Shown: piece by piece, positions 34,379 to 43,018 of the stretch
Layout: each line of letters begins with the position of its first letter
Numbering within the stretch: position 1 is the first letter of the stretch
Translations under genes and position numbers: made by a program
Notes under the pieces: generated by a model
Told to the model about the DNA's origin: nothing
Databases searched by the model: none
The model's input: only the letters and a program-made list of their open reading frames with translations
Assembly (NCBI GenBank): GCA_902761035.1
Contig: CACWIW010000007.1
Span: 1-56,746, forward strand
Length of the DNA stretch: 56,746 nt
From: an uncultured bacterium
GTDB lineage: Bacteria; Verrucomicrobiota; Kiritimatiellia; RFP12; UBA1067
Direction: 5' to 3'

Positions 34379-35904
34379 AACTGGATTTTGTCAAGAACAC
34401 GAAGCGGAACGTCGTCGCCAGCGTATTGAACAAATGCGTGGGGCTGGTGTTCCCGTTTCTCAACCGCACGCTCTTCCTCTGGCTGCTGGGGCCGGAATAC
34501 CTCGGCCTCAACGGGCTCTTCCTCTCCATCCTCGGCGTACTGTCGCTCGCGGACTTGGGATTCGGGACGGCCGTGGTGTGTTCCATGTACAAGCCAGTGG
34601 CGGATGACGACCAGGAACTCGTGTGCGCCTATCTGCGGTTTTACCGTACCGTCTATCGCTGGGTCGGTACGGCAATCTTGACGGTGGGCCTGTGCCTCCT
34701 GCCGTTCGTGCGCACGCTCGTCCACGGCGACTTGCCACCCGGCCTGGACCTCCACGTGCTCTATCTGATCCATCTCGTCAACACGTCGGTGAGCTACTTC
34801 CTCTTCGCGTACCGCGGAGCCGTGCTGAGCGCCCACCACCGCGGCGACGTGATGGCCAACATCCGCACCGGCACGACCATTGCGCAGTACGTGACGGTGT
34901 TCGCCATCCTGATCCTGACGAGAAACTACTACTACTACGTCATGGCCATCGTGGCGTTCACGGTGCTGAACAACCTGCTTACCGTCAGGCAGGCGCGCCG
35001 CCTCTTCCCTCAGATCGTGCCCCACGGTCAGCTGCCGGACGAAAAGCGGCGACAGGTGCTTTCCGATGTCAAGTCTATCATCATGCACAGGGTCGGGGGA
35101 ATCATCACGAACTCCTCTGACAACATGATCATCTCGGCGTTCCTGGGCCTTGTCGCCGTCGCCGCGTTCGGCAATTACTTCTACGTGGTCACGGCGGTCA
35201 GCGGCCTCATCTGGTCCGTCTACGCATCGATGACGGACGGTTTCGGCAACAAGGTCCATACCGAGACGAAGGAGACCAACTTCATACTGTTTATGAACGC
35301 TAACCGCCTGGTTTCCGCTCTGATCGCCTGGAGCGCGGCCATGATGATTGCGCTCTATCAGCCGTTCATCGCCGTATGGACGCACAACGATCCTTCGCTC
35401 ATGCGTCATTTCCTCACGCCCATTTTGATGGTGGCGTACTTCTTCATCAACCAGTCTCGGCAGCTGCTCCTCACGTTCAAGGGCGCAGCGTCGATCTGGC
35501 GGCAGGACCGTTGGAAGCCGATCGTGGGAGGGACCGTAAACCTCACGCTCAACATCCTGTTCGTGACCTTCCTGCCTCCGGAGTACAAGCTCGACGGCGT
35601 CATATTCTCGACGATAGTTTCGTTCGTGGTGATTCAGATACCGTGGGAGACGCACGTGGTCTTTACCGCATACTTCAACAAGGATCAGGGCTGGCACTAT
35701 TTGCGCGCCCAGTTCGGCTCGGCGGCCTGGACGCTTGCCCTAGGGGCGGCAACGTGGGCGTCGGCGTCGGCAATCGCGCTTGACGGTCTGCCAGGCCTGG
35801 CGGTGAAGGGGGCGGTGGCGCTTGTGGTCTCCGGCGGTTTGACGGGTATCTTCTTCCGCCATGAAATGGCCGCCCTTGTGAATCGGATTCGGCGTCGTCG
35901 CTGA
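34375..35904 (+). CDS. wzx: Wzx-type oligosaccharide flippase (MOP superfamily)
   Basis: 509 residues with about 12-14 membrane helices. The N-terminus KRNVVASVLNKCVGLVFPFLNRTLF is typical of polysaccharide-synthesis flippases, followed by SLADLGFGTAVV. The family moves lipid-linked repeat units across the inner membrane. It is the last gene of the plus-strand operon that starts at 15057 and converges on a minus-strand GT2 gene only 18 bp away. No clear terminator is seen between them. Confidence 0.9.
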   Translation: MKLDFVKNTKRNVVASVLNKCVGLVFPFLNRTLFLWLLGPEYLGLNGLFLSILGVLSLADLGFGTAVVCSMYKPVADDDQELVCAYLRFYRTVYRWVGTAILTVGLCLLPFVRTLVHGDLPPGLDLHVLYLIHLVNTSVSYFLFAYRGAVLSAHHRGDVMANIRTGTTIAQYVTVFAILILTRNYYYYVMAIVAFTVLNNLLTVRQARRLFPQIVPHGQLPDEKRRQVLSDVKSIIMHRVGGIITNSSDNMIISAFLGLVAVAAFGNYFYVVTAVSGLIWSVYASMTDGFGNKVHTETKETNFILFMNANRLVSALIAWSAAMMIALYQPFIAVWTHNDPSLMRHFLTPILMVAYFFINQSRQLLLTFKGAASIWRQDRWKPIVGGTVNLTLNILFVTFLPPEYKLDGVIFSTIVSFVVIQIPWETHVVFTAYFNKDQGWHYLRAQFGSAAWTLALGAATWASASAIALDGLPGLAVKGAVALVVSGGLTGIFFRHEMAALVNRIRRRR

Positions 35905-35922
35905 AATGAAAGAGAGACGGGT

Positions 35923-36978
35923 TCACCATTTCTTGCTTGAAAGCGCGAAGTACGCGGCAAAGAACAATTCCGCGGCCTTTCGCAGACACGGCCTCTTCAC
36001 AAAGGCGCGGATCCACCACCCGGCCATCCGTCGTTTTAGCGAAGCCCCTCGTATCAGTTTGTTGAAGTCACCGAATCCGTCTACGAAAAGCAGTTGCAAG
36101 GTCTCAAGTCGATTGGGACGCGAAACTCCTCGGACGATCGCGGGATGAAACCACTTGAGGAAGATTTGCGTTGGCCATGCCGCCATCCAGCAGCAAGCCA
36201 CGCGGTCGTCAAAATCCGGCGCTTTTGACACGGAAGCGTAGAATCCGAGGAGGGACCTGAAGATGATGGCGAAATCTTTGTTGTACCGCCATGTCTCGTT
36301 TGCCGTCGTGGAAACGGCCCCCGGTCGGATGCGATAAAGGTAGAAAGGTTCGTGAAGCGGCACGATTTTCCGCGCCAAATAGAGCGCGCGCGGAGTAAAC
36401 TCCCAGTCTTGTCGCCGAAGGCCATGGATGCATTTAAGCTGATGCGAAGCAAGGAATTCCCGGCGGCAGACAAGCATCTGCATGAACCAGTCGGGCGACT
36501 TGCTTTTCCGATAGATGTGGATTGTCGCTTCAGGTCCCGTCAATCCTTCCGTCAGGTCTGTCGCGAAGTTGTCCAGCATCCGTCTTTCGCTTTCGTTCTC
36601 GGTGCGCGACTCGATTAGTGCGCATGGATAGATGTCGGCGTCGGGACACTTCTCCATCTTTGCACATAATCGCCCGAGAGCGTTGGCGGCAAGTGTATCA
36701 TCGCCGTCAAGAAAGATCACAAAATCGCCTGAAGCTCTGTCGAGGCCGGTGTTGCGCGAGGCCGAACAAGATCCGCTGCGCTGCGCGGTGAACATCTTGA
36801 AGCGGGCGTCCTTCGCCACATATTCGCGGACAATCTCTTCAGTTCCGTCCTTGGACGTTTCTACGCCGATGATGGCTTCCCAATTCGCAAACGGCTGGCT
36901 TAGGACAGAATCGAGACATTCGCGCACGTATGGTTCGACGTCGCAACACGCGACAATAAGCGAGAAAAAAGGCTTCAT
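35923..36978 (-). CDS. GT2-family glycosyltransferase (sister of 36975-38054)
   Basis: 351 residues. GT-A fold: FFSLIVACCDVEPYVRECL at the N-terminus, GVETSKDGTEEIV, RNTGLDRASGDFVIFLDGDD with the catalytic DxD near residue 97. It closely resembles the gene just upstream, so the two are a tandem duplication. Its start overlaps the stop of that gene by 4 bp. ATG 36978 was chosen because the sister protein starts at the same residue (MKPFFS). Confidence 0.9.
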   Translation of the reverse strand: MKPFFSLIVACCDVEPYVRECLDSVLSQPFANWEAIIGVETSKDGTEEIVREYVAKDARFKMFTAQRSGSCSASRNTGLDRASGDFVIFLDGDDTLAANALGRLCAKMEKCPDADIYPCALIESRTENESERRMLDNFATDLTEGLTGPEATIHIYRKSKSPDWFMQMLVCRREFLASHQLKCIHGLRRQDWEFTPRALYLARKIVPLHEPFYLYRIRPGAVSTTANETWRYNKDFAIIFRSLLGFYASVSKAPDFDDRVACCWMAAWPTQIFLKWFHPAIVRGVSRPNRLETLQLLFVDGFGDFNKLIRGASLKRRMAGWWIRAFVKRPCLRKAAELFFAAYFALSSKKW

Positions 36979-38054
36979 GTTTTCAGTCTCTTCTTGCAAT
37001 TGAGCAGGGGGAAATAGACGTGCGAGAAGAAGGCCTCGCAAAGTCCGGCTATTGACGGGTGGCGGACCGCCAACAACATCCACCAAGCGGCAAATCGTTT
37101 GAGAGACGATGCATGTCTTATCAACCTGCGGAAACTGTCGAATCCATCTGAGAAGAGGACTTTCAGCGATTCCCACCTCTGCGTTCGCGGGATTGAATCG
37201 ATATACATTTCAAACCACAGCGTGAACATCTTTCCCGTCCAGGCGCGCGCCCAAGATTCGGCAATACGCCTGTCGAACGCCTTCTCCTTTGACACGTCGG
37301 CATAAAATGACAACAGAGACCGATATACCCGTGCATAGCTTTGTAGTCTGCCGCTGTCTTGCGACTTGTGGGAGATGGAACTCGGATTCCCCTTATAATA
37401 GGTATAGAAGACGAAGTGGATGGGGACGACTTTCTTTGCGTAATAGAGAACGCGCGGCAGGAATTCGCTGTCCTCCTGTTTTAGCCCCGGCACGAAATGC
37501 AGCGCGTGGTCCAGCAGGTACGTCCTTCGATAGATTGTCATCTGCGCCATCGGGAACGGGTTGTGCCATCTCCTTTCGAGAAACAAAATGGCTTCTCCGC
37601 CAGTGAGTTCTGCAGACGCGCATCTGTCGTAATTGTCATGAACAACGACATCTTCGCTCGCGCATCGTTCTCCGTTTTCCCCTTGGATGCGAATGGCACT
37701 TGGATACAGATCCGCGCCAGGGTGCCCGACAATCAAGTCGTGTAGCTGCTGGAGCGCCCCGTCCACGATGGCATCGTCGCCATCCAGGAAAATGACAAAT
37801 TCTCCTTGCGCATGGGCCAACCCGGTATTGCGCGGCGTGGACGGCGATCCGCTACGAGGCCCTATGGTCATCTTGAAACGCTGATCTCGCGCCACGTATT
37901 CGCGGACGATCTCCTCGGTCCTGTCCTTGGAGGTCTCGACGCCTATCAGGCATTCCCAGTCCGCAAATGGCTGGTGAAGGATAGAATCGAGGCATTCGCG
38001 CACGTATGGTTCGACGTCGCAACAGGGGACGATTATGGAAAAAAAAGGCTTCAT
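36975..38054 (-). CDS. GT2-family glycosyltransferase (sister of 35923-36978)
   Basis: 359 residues. Same plan as its neighbour: FFSIIVPCCDVEPYVRECL, GVETSKDRTEEIV, RNTGLAHAQGEFVIFLDGDD. The C-terminal parts differ more than the catalytic domain, suggesting separate acceptors after duplication. ATG 38054 gives the shared MKPFFS start; an ATG three codons upstream (38063) is closer to the GGAAG site and is possible. It follows the ATP-grasp gene by about 10 bp, so these three minus-strand genes form one unit. Confidence 0.9.
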   Translation of the reverse strand: MKPFFSIIVPCCDVEPYVRECLDSILHQPFADWECLIGVETSKDRTEEIVREYVARDQRFKMTIGPRSGSPSTPRNTGLAHAQGEFVIFLDGDDAIVDGALQQLHDLIVGHPGADLYPSAIRIQGENGERCASEDVVVHDNYDRCASAELTGGEAILFLERRWHNPFPMAQMTIYRRTYLLDHALHFVPGLKQEDSEFLPRVLYYAKKVVPIHFVFYTYYKGNPSSISHKSQDSGRLQSYARVYRSLLSFYADVSKEKAFDRRIAESWARAWTGKMFTLWFEMYIDSIPRTQRWESLKVLFSDGFDSFRRLIRHASSLKRFAAWWMLLAVRHPSIAGLCEAFFSHVYFPLLNCKKRLKT

Positions 38055-38064
38055 TTCAAACATC

Positions 38065-39201
38065 TCACTTCCGGTATATTTCTCTAAATCTGCCGACGGC
38101 GCCCTTTTGGTGGACGACTTGCAGCATTTCAATGTCCCAGTCGTGGTTGCCTTCGACCAGCATCGGGCCGTCCTGGGTGACGGCGACGTCCCACCCCACC
38201 GTGAGGAGCCGTGGAAAGAGGGCGTGCGCCTTCAGTGCAAGCTCGACTGACTCCGCGTAGAACGGCACGGCGTACCCCTCGAATAGCACCTTGGAGTCCG
38301 GATGGCTTTCGGTCTTGACGTAGTTGAGCTCCCTGTCGTGGGAATAACCGTACTTCTTGAGCCGGCCGGACGGGTCGATGCCCACGCCGATGCCGCCTTT
38401 TGCGAAGTTGTCGACGTTGGCATTAGCGCGCCCGATGCGCATCATCCCCGGATCCCAAAGTTCCAGCGTGCCGTCCTTGCGGCGACACGTGACGAGCCTC
38501 AGCGTGTTCAGGCTTGACGGATTGATTTTCTTGATATCCGCATGGTTCTCGATCACGGGCTGGAAGATGAAGTCGTCACCGCCCGCGATCATTTCGTCGA
38601 TGGACGTCTTGTGACCGTCCACGGTGAAATCGCCACCCTTCACGACGACGATGCTGGCCTTGCTTCCGCAGTTCGCCGCTACGGGTTTTACGAAGAATCG
38701 TTCGAGATTTCGCAGTTTCGGCAGGGCCTCTTCGCCCTTGACGAGCTTTCCCCCGACGGTGTGCGCGAGAATCGGCACGACGGGAATACCATGCCTATCC
38801 ATGAAGCTCCAGAAGCAGAACTTGTCCTGAAGGAGGAGGATCGGGCAGGTTCCTATTCGCGTGAGCTTCTGCATGGGCGTTGCGGACTCCATGCCGTCTT
38901 CCGTGAGGTGGCGGAGGAGAAAGCGTATCCACGCGACATTGTCGACGAAGTCGTCCAGCTTTCGTCCCTTGATGTCAAGGCCGAGCCCGTCATACGCCGC
39001 ACACGGCGCGCCGTTCCGGAAGTAGATGTAGAGATTCTCGACGAGGCGGCGGAATTTTGACTTTCTTGGCAGTTCGGGATAGGTGGAGGCATGGCGCACG
39101 ATCATGGGGATCGTATGCCCAAGGTGCCAGCGGAGAAAACGCAGAGAGGTCCTAAGGCGACCTGCCGTCTTCTCTCGTGCGATTGAGGATTCGTCTAGCA
39201 T
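38065..39201 (-). CDS. ATP-grasp protein of the sugar-transfer-associated type
   Basis: 378 residues. ATP-grasp features: FFVKPVAANCGSKASIVV, DDFIFQPVIENH, LNTLRLVTCR, and the metal-binding end MLVEGNHDWDIEML. It resembles the ATPgrasp_ST family found in capsule and EPS loci, where a ligation of an amino acid or similar group to a sugar is supposed. ATG 39201 has GAGG 7 nt upstream; a TTG two codons earlier is less likely. A consensus promoter lies at 39272-39301. Confidence 0.82.
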   Translation of the reverse strand: MLDESSIAREKTAGRLRTSLRFLRWHLGHTIPMIVRHASTYPELPRKSKFRRLVENLYIYFRNGAPCAAYDGLGLDIKGRKLDDFVDNVAWIRFLLRHLTEDGMESATPMQKLTRIGTCPILLLQDKFCFWSFMDRHGIPVVPILAHTVGGKLVKGEEALPKLRNLERFFVKPVAANCGSKASIVVVKGGDFTVDGHKTSIDEMIAGGDDFIFQPVIENHADIKKINPSSLNTLRLVTCRRKDGTLELWDPGMMRIGRANANVDNFAKGGIGVGIDPSGRLKKYGYSHDRELNYVKTESHPDSKVLFEGYAVPFYAESVELALKAHALFPRLLTVGWDVAVTQDGPMLVEGNHDWDIEMLQVVHQKGAVGRFREIYRK

Positions 39202-39271
39202 GTACAAACCTCACTTCTCTGATTACGCTGTTCTAATTTTTTACTTCCCTGTTCGGGCCTTACGGGCTTCC

Positions 39272-39301
39272 ATTATACCAAACCCCCGCGCGGACGGTCA
39301 A
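39272..39301 (-). promoter_or_regulatory. Predicted sigma-70 promoter for the ATP-grasp/GT2 unit
   Basis: On the minus strand: TTGACC (39301-39296), 18 bp ending in TTTGG, TATAAT (39277-39272). It is divergent from the acyltransferase promoter at 39331. Confidence 0.7.
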
Positions 39302-39330
39302 TGTCAACTTCCCCTTTTGCGAAATGCGCA

Positions 39331-39360
39331 TTGACACCGGCGAGCTCAAAATGATAGAAT
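39331..39360 (+). promoter_or_regulatory. Consensus promoter giving a leaderless acyltransferase mRNA
   Basis: TTGACA (39331-39336), 18 bp, TAGAAT (39355-39360), then only 7 bp to ATG 39368. The expected transcription start falls on or next to the start codon. The 44 bp at 39328-39371 match 42979-43022 at 33 positions. Confidence 0.7.
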
Positions 39361-39367
39361 GCGCGGC

Positions 39368-40357
39368 ATGAAAGCACGTTACAACGGCCTTGACTGGCTA
39401 CGCGGACTTGCCGCTCTCTCCGTGGTGGCAGTTCATCTCTCCGTCGGAACGACGTCTTCGTGGGTGCGCGTCGCGGCGTTCGGCTCACAGACCGGCGTTG
39501 ATCTCTTCGCCGTGGCGAGTGGTTTCCTGCTGGCAATCCTCCTCGACGGTTCCCGTGACAAGCCTATATGGGGCCTGATCGCGCACAGGGCGGCGCGTCT
39601 CATCCCCACTTATCTTATGTGGACGGCGTTCTACCTGATTGCGCTGTCGCTGTTGGACTGGGGATTCGGCGTCCCGCATGGTTACCTTGCTAAGCTTAGT
39701 CCGCGTTTCATCGTAACGGCGGTACTGCGCGGCGCGGCCGAGGTCCACCTCTGGTTCGTGCCGAGCCTCTTCTTCGCGTCGGTGGTGTTGATTGCCGCAG
39801 ACCGTCTTCCATGGGTGGCGCTGCGCAATTCCTGGGCGTATCTGGCCTGCGGAGCGGCGATTGCCTTGACCGGAAGCTACATCGGGACGAATTTCTTCTG
39901 CCACGACGTGCGCCTGTTCGGCTGGGTGATGCTCGGAATGGGGCTTTCGCGCGTCGTGCGGAGTCTGGATGCCTCGGACGGCCTCCGTCGCGTTCGCAGG
40001 TTTGCCGTGTTCGCGCTCCTTCCCGCGTTCGTCGCATGTCTATTCGCTCAGGGCACTGTTCTTTGGCTCGTGGCGGACATGGCCGCCGTGCTGCTGTTGA
40101 TGCTGGCGTTTTCCGATCCGGGGATTCCGCGCTCGCGCATCGGCGCGTTCCTCTCGCGCACGAGCCTGGGCGTTTACTATTTCCACGTGTTCGTGTCACG
40201 CGCGTTGTCCATTGCGATTCGCAGGTGGCATCTTGAGCCGCTTGACTTCTGGTTTTCGCTTTCCCTCTGGCTGCTGGTATGGCTCATCGCACTCGCCGCA
40301 GTCTGCGCCCCTGCCGCAGCGGCCGCACGAACCGCCAACCGTTCAAATGCCCAGTAG
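39368..40357 (+). CDS. Membrane acyltransferase (acyltransferase 3 / OafA-like)
   Basis: 329 residues with about 10 membrane helices. The family start motif is RYNGLDWLRGLAALSVVAVH, with the catalytic-type histidine near residue 23, and later RAARLIPTYLMW. These enzymes acetylate sugars of surface polysaccharides. ATG 39368 is chosen because an earlier in-frame ATG (39359) lies inside the -10 element and cannot be in the transcript. There is no Shine-Dalgarno site, in keeping with leaderless translation. The 3' end overlaps the convergent ATPase gene by 15 bp. Confidence 0.88.
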   Translation: MKARYNGLDWLRGLAALSVVAVHLSVGTTSSWVRVAAFGSQTGVDLFAVASGFLLAILLDGSRDKPIWGLIAHRAARLIPTYLMWTAFYLIALSLLDWGFGVPHGYLAKLSPRFIVTAVLRGAAEVHLWFVPSLFFASVVLIAADRLPWVALRNSWAYLACGAAIALTGSYIGTNFFCHDVRLFGWVMLGMGLSRVVRSLDASDGLRRVRRFAVFALLPAFVACLFAQGTVLWLVADMAAVLLLMLAFSDPGIPRSRIGAFLSRTSLGVYYFHVFVSRALSIAIRRWHLEPLDFWFSLSLWLLVWLIALAAVCAPAAAAARTANRSNAQ

Positions 40358-41773
40358 AGACCTAAACGATATCAAGGCGTCGAAGAACCCTTCCGTCTCG
40401 ATGATCGGAGCTAGATGGCCGTCATACACGAGCACGGGGCGTATCGACTTGCCCCGCGGTATGGGGATGCGCTTTATCTTCTCGGCCACCTCGTCAATGA
40501 CCTCGTGCCCGATCTCGCGCTGCCTCTTGATCTCCACCACGTAGTTGCAGTGATGCGTCTGCACAAGCAAATCGACCTGCACGCCGCCGTTTCGCCCCCC
40601 GTTGCGGCGGTAGGGTGCGGCCGACTCGACAAGCGTCTTGCCAAGGTGCAAGCGCGGCATGATCTCCGTGAAATTGTTCACCACCATGTTCTCGAACTGC
40701 AGTCCAATGATCGCGTCCCAGCCGGCGAGTCCGTCAAGGGACACGAACGAGTACGCCCCCGCGTCTATCATCGACTTCATCGGCTCGATGTACTTGAGGT
40801 AGAAACGCGAATAGTTGTCCTTGAGACGGTACCGCCGTTCGCGGATGTCATCGCCCGTCTGCGGGTTTTTTCCGGGATCGGCCACGACAAGCCCAGCCTC
40901 CTCGATCTGCTCCAGCGCCTCGGACAGCCTACCGCCCTTGTCCATGCCGAGACGCTCCGCAATCTCCGATACGGACAACGCCGGGCCGACGAGGGCGCGA
41001 ATGACCTTTCCGGCAAGAGTGGGGAGCTTCGTCACTACATCCGAGAACATTTCGTCGAAGTCCTCGCGCAGAACGCTCTTCGCCCGGAACGCCAGATTGC
41101 GAATGTTGTCTGCGGCCGAGAGTCCCGGATTGATCTCATTCAGATAGCGCGGGACCCCGCCAGTCACGGCGAGGACATCCACGATTTCGCGCGTTTCGAC
41201 CCTTTCCGCCTGATCTCCCCAGAACTTTGCGCACTGCGCAAGAGGCAATTCCTTGAGGACAACATCAAGTGAACGTCTTCCAAAGTAGGCACCGTTGTCG
41301 ATGAAATGTTCCTTGATCCATCCCGACACGCTACCGCATACAACCACAATCAACCTATCATGTTTCGACCATCGGTTGTCCCATGCGATCTTGAGCATGT
41401 CGGCAAACGTCGGATCGTCAAACGCGAGCCACGAAACCTCGTCCAGCAACACGACCGTCCGCCTGTCGTCAGGGATCTCCCGGTCAAGCCGCATGAATGC
41501 CTTGAGCCAATTTGACGGAGGGTCGTCATCGGCATCGGTCTGGTACGCAAGCTGTGCGGCAAATGCGGCGAGTTCCGTCTTGTTGTCGTACCCTGGTTTT
41601 GGACGCAACCCCTCGATTTTGATGAACAGAGCATCGGATTTCTGTGCGAAACGTTCGATAAGCGTGGATTTCCCAATCCGCCGACGTCCACGGCAAGTCA
41701 CAAGCGAACCTGTCCGCTTCCCCCATAGAGAAGTGAGTTCTGCCAATTCCTGATCTCGACCAAAGAATTTCAT
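40343..41773 (-). CDS. AAA ATPase with DUF234 / PD-(D/E)XK-like C-terminus
   Basis: 476 residues. Walker A GRRRIGKST near residues 26-34, Walker B VVLLDEVSW near 107-115, then a sensor-like VVVCGSVSGW. A winged-helix region follows (LSVSEIAERLGMDKGGRLS), and the C-terminal domain carries VDLLVQ...VVEIKRQ, like PD-(D/E)XK nucleases. Such ATPases are scattered and often multi-copy in bacteria and archaea; some are seen as mobile or defence-like, but the role is unproven. AAAGGA precedes ATG 41773. Two 39-bp palindromes lie just upstream of its promoter. It seems unrelated to EPS synthesis. Confidence 0.85.
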   Translation of the reverse strand: MKFFGRDQELAELTSLWGKRTGSLVTCRGRRRIGKSTLIERFAQKSDALFIKIEGLRPKPGYDNKTELAAFAAQLAYQTDADDDPPSNWLKAFMRLDREIPDDRRTVVLLDEVSWLAFDDPTFADMLKIAWDNRWSKHDRLIVVVCGSVSGWIKEHFIDNGAYFGRRSLDVVLKELPLAQCAKFWGDQAERVETREIVDVLAVTGGVPRYLNEINPGLSAADNIRNLAFRAKSVLREDFDEMFSDVVTKLPTLAGKVIRALVGPALSVSEIAERLGMDKGGRLSEALEQIEEAGLVVADPGKNPQTGDDIRERRYRLKDNYSRFYLKYIEPMKSMIDAGAYSFVSLDGLAGWDAIIGLQFENMVVNNFTEIMPRLHLGKTLVESAAPYRRNGGRNGGVQVDLLVQTHHCNYVVEIKRQREIGHEVIDEVAEKIKRIPIPRGKSIRPVLVYDGHLAPIIETEGFFDALISFRSLLGI

Positions 41774-41792
41774 AATTGTCCTTTTGGCACTT

Positions 41793-41821
41793 ATTATAGC
41801 ACAAACTTTTGCGTACCGCAA
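41793..41821 (-). promoter_or_regulatory. Predicted sigma-70 promoter of the AAA ATPase gene
   Basis: On the minus strand: TTGCGG (41821-41816), 17 bp, TATAAT (41798-41793), about 20 bp before ATG 41773. The nearer palindrome ends a few bases upstream of the -35. Confidence 0.6.
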
Positions 41822-41827
41822 CCGTAA

Positions 41828-41866
41828 TGTGCACCTAATTGACTTTTTATCAAATAGGTGCACATG
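41828..41866. repeat. 39-bp palindrome upstream of the ATPase, proximal copy
   Basis: Arms ATGTGCACCTA and TAGGTGCACAT, 11 bp and perfect, around a 17-nt AT-rich loop (ATTGACTTTTTATCAAA). A near-identical copy starts 54 bp away. The position just upstream of the -35 suits an operator; the perfect arms also suit the end of a mobile element. Confidence 0.65.
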
Positions 41867-41881
41867 GCAAGCCCATGATTT

Positions 41882-41920
41882 ATGTGCACCTAATTGAACT
41901 TTTGTCAAATAGGTGCACAT
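41882..41920. repeat. 39-bp palindrome upstream of the ATPase, distal copy
   Basis: Same arms (ATGTGCACCTA / TAGGTGCACAT), loop ATTGAACTTTTGTCAAA. The two copies are in the same orientation, 54 bp apart start to start. Confidence 0.65.
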
Positions 41921-41971
41921 GTGGTTGGTGGCAGAGGATCGACCCTGCCAGCCGCGTCAATCCTCTCCTGG

Positions 41972-42940
41972 TCACGAGCGCGTCATGTAGTATTCGCGGT
42001 ACCACTTGGCGAAGACGGGGATGCCCTCGCGGATGGTCGTCGTCGGCACGTAGCCGACGGCCTTGTGCAACTTGTCAATGCTGGCGTAGGTGGCGTACAC
42101 GTCGCCGGGCTGCATGGGCAGCATCTCCATCTTCGGCTTAACGCCGAGCGCGTTTGCGAGCGTCTCGATGACGTCCATCAGCTTCTCGCTCCTGTGGTTG
42201 CCGATATTGAAGATGTCGTATAGCGGAAGGTTGTCCGCCTCCACGACGCGCACGATGCCGTCCACGATGTCATCCACGTAGGTGAAGTCCCGTTTCATGT
42301 CGCCGTTGTTGAACACCTTGATCGGCTTGTCGTGTAGCATGGCGTCCGCGAAGAGCGAAAGCGCCATGTCGGGACGGTACCAGGATCCGTAGACGGTGAA
42401 GAACCGGAGTCCAATCGTCTGCATCTTGTAGAGGTTCGCGTACGTATGGGCCATCAGCTCGTTCGCCTTCTTCGTCGCGGCGTAGAGGCTGACCGGGTTG
42501 TCCACCGGATCGGACTCCTCGAACGGCATCTTCTTGTTGCCGCCGTACACGGACGACGACGACGCGAACACGAGCTTCGGGACCTTCGGCGCATGGCGGC
42601 AGCTCTCGAGGATGTTGAGGAAGCCCTCGAGGTTCGTCTTCTGGTACACGAACGGGTGCGTGATCGAGTACCTGACGCCCGGCTGGGCGGCGAGGTTCAG
42701 CACCACGTCCGGCGCATCCTCCGTAAATTCGCGCGACAGCGCGGCATAGTCGCAGATGTCAAGCTCGCGCCCGACGAATCGTTCGCAAGGCATGAGCTGG
42801 GCCGCACGGGCGCGCTTGAGCGCTACGTCGTAGTAGTCGTTGAAATTGTCGACTCCGACGACATCCCACCCGCGGCGCAAGAACGCCTGCGCGGCGTGGA
42901 AGCCGATGAAACCAGCATAACCTGTAATGAGGATTTTCAT
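41972..42940 (-). CDS. NAD-dependent sugar-nucleotide epimerase (UDP-glucuronate 4-epimerase-like)
   Basis: 322 residues. Extended short-chain dehydrogenase fold: the NAD-binding GYAGFIG at residues 7-13, VDNFNDYYD, the catalytic Ser region FASSSSVYG and YAATKKANE with the YxxxK pair. The NDYYD element and overall similarity favour UDP-GlcA/UDP-Glc 4-epimerases, which supply activated sugars for EPS. ATG 42940 lies only 7 bp after a TATACT box, so the mRNA is probably leaderless. An upstream extension would begin beyond the promoter and is rejected. Confidence 0.9.
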   Translation of the reverse strand: MKILITGYAGFIGFHAAQAFLRRGWDVVGVDNFNDYYDVALKRARAAQLMPCERFVGRELDICDYAALSREFTEDAPDVVLNLAAQPGVRYSITHPFVYQKTNLEGFLNILESCRHAPKVPKLVFASSSSVYGGNKKMPFEESDPVDNPVSLYAATKKANELMAHTYANLYKMQTIGLRFFTVYGSWYRPDMALSLFADAMLHDKPIKVFNNGDMKRDFTYVDDIVDGIVRVVEADNLPLYDIFNIGNHRSEKLMDVIETLANALGVKPKMEMLPMQPGDVYATYASIDKLHKAVGYVPTTTIREGIPVFAKWYREYYMTRS

Positions 42941-42947
42941 GGGGCGT

Positions 42948-42953
42948 AGTATA
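42948..42953 (-). promoter_or_regulatory. Extended -10 box of the epimerase promoter (leaderless)
   Basis: On the minus strand TATACT (42953-42948) preceded by ATGG, then 7 bp to the ATG at 42940. No clear -35. It is back to back with the plus-strand promoter at 42982. Confidence 0.55.
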
Positions 42954-42981
42954 CCATATTCTCCACGCCGTGTATATTGCA

Positions 42982-43011
42982 TTGACACCCAACGGTCTAA
43001 AATGGTAGACT
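42982..43011 (+). promoter_or_regulatory. Consensus promoter giving a leaderless permease-kinase 2 mRNA
   Basis: TTGACA (42982-42987), 18 bp ending in ATGG, TAGACT (43006-43011), 7 bp, ATG 43019. It is nearly a copy of the acyltransferase promoter at 39331-39360, including the ACGCGGC/GCGCGGC just before the ATG. Confidence 0.7.
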
Positions 43012-43018
43012 ACGCGGC

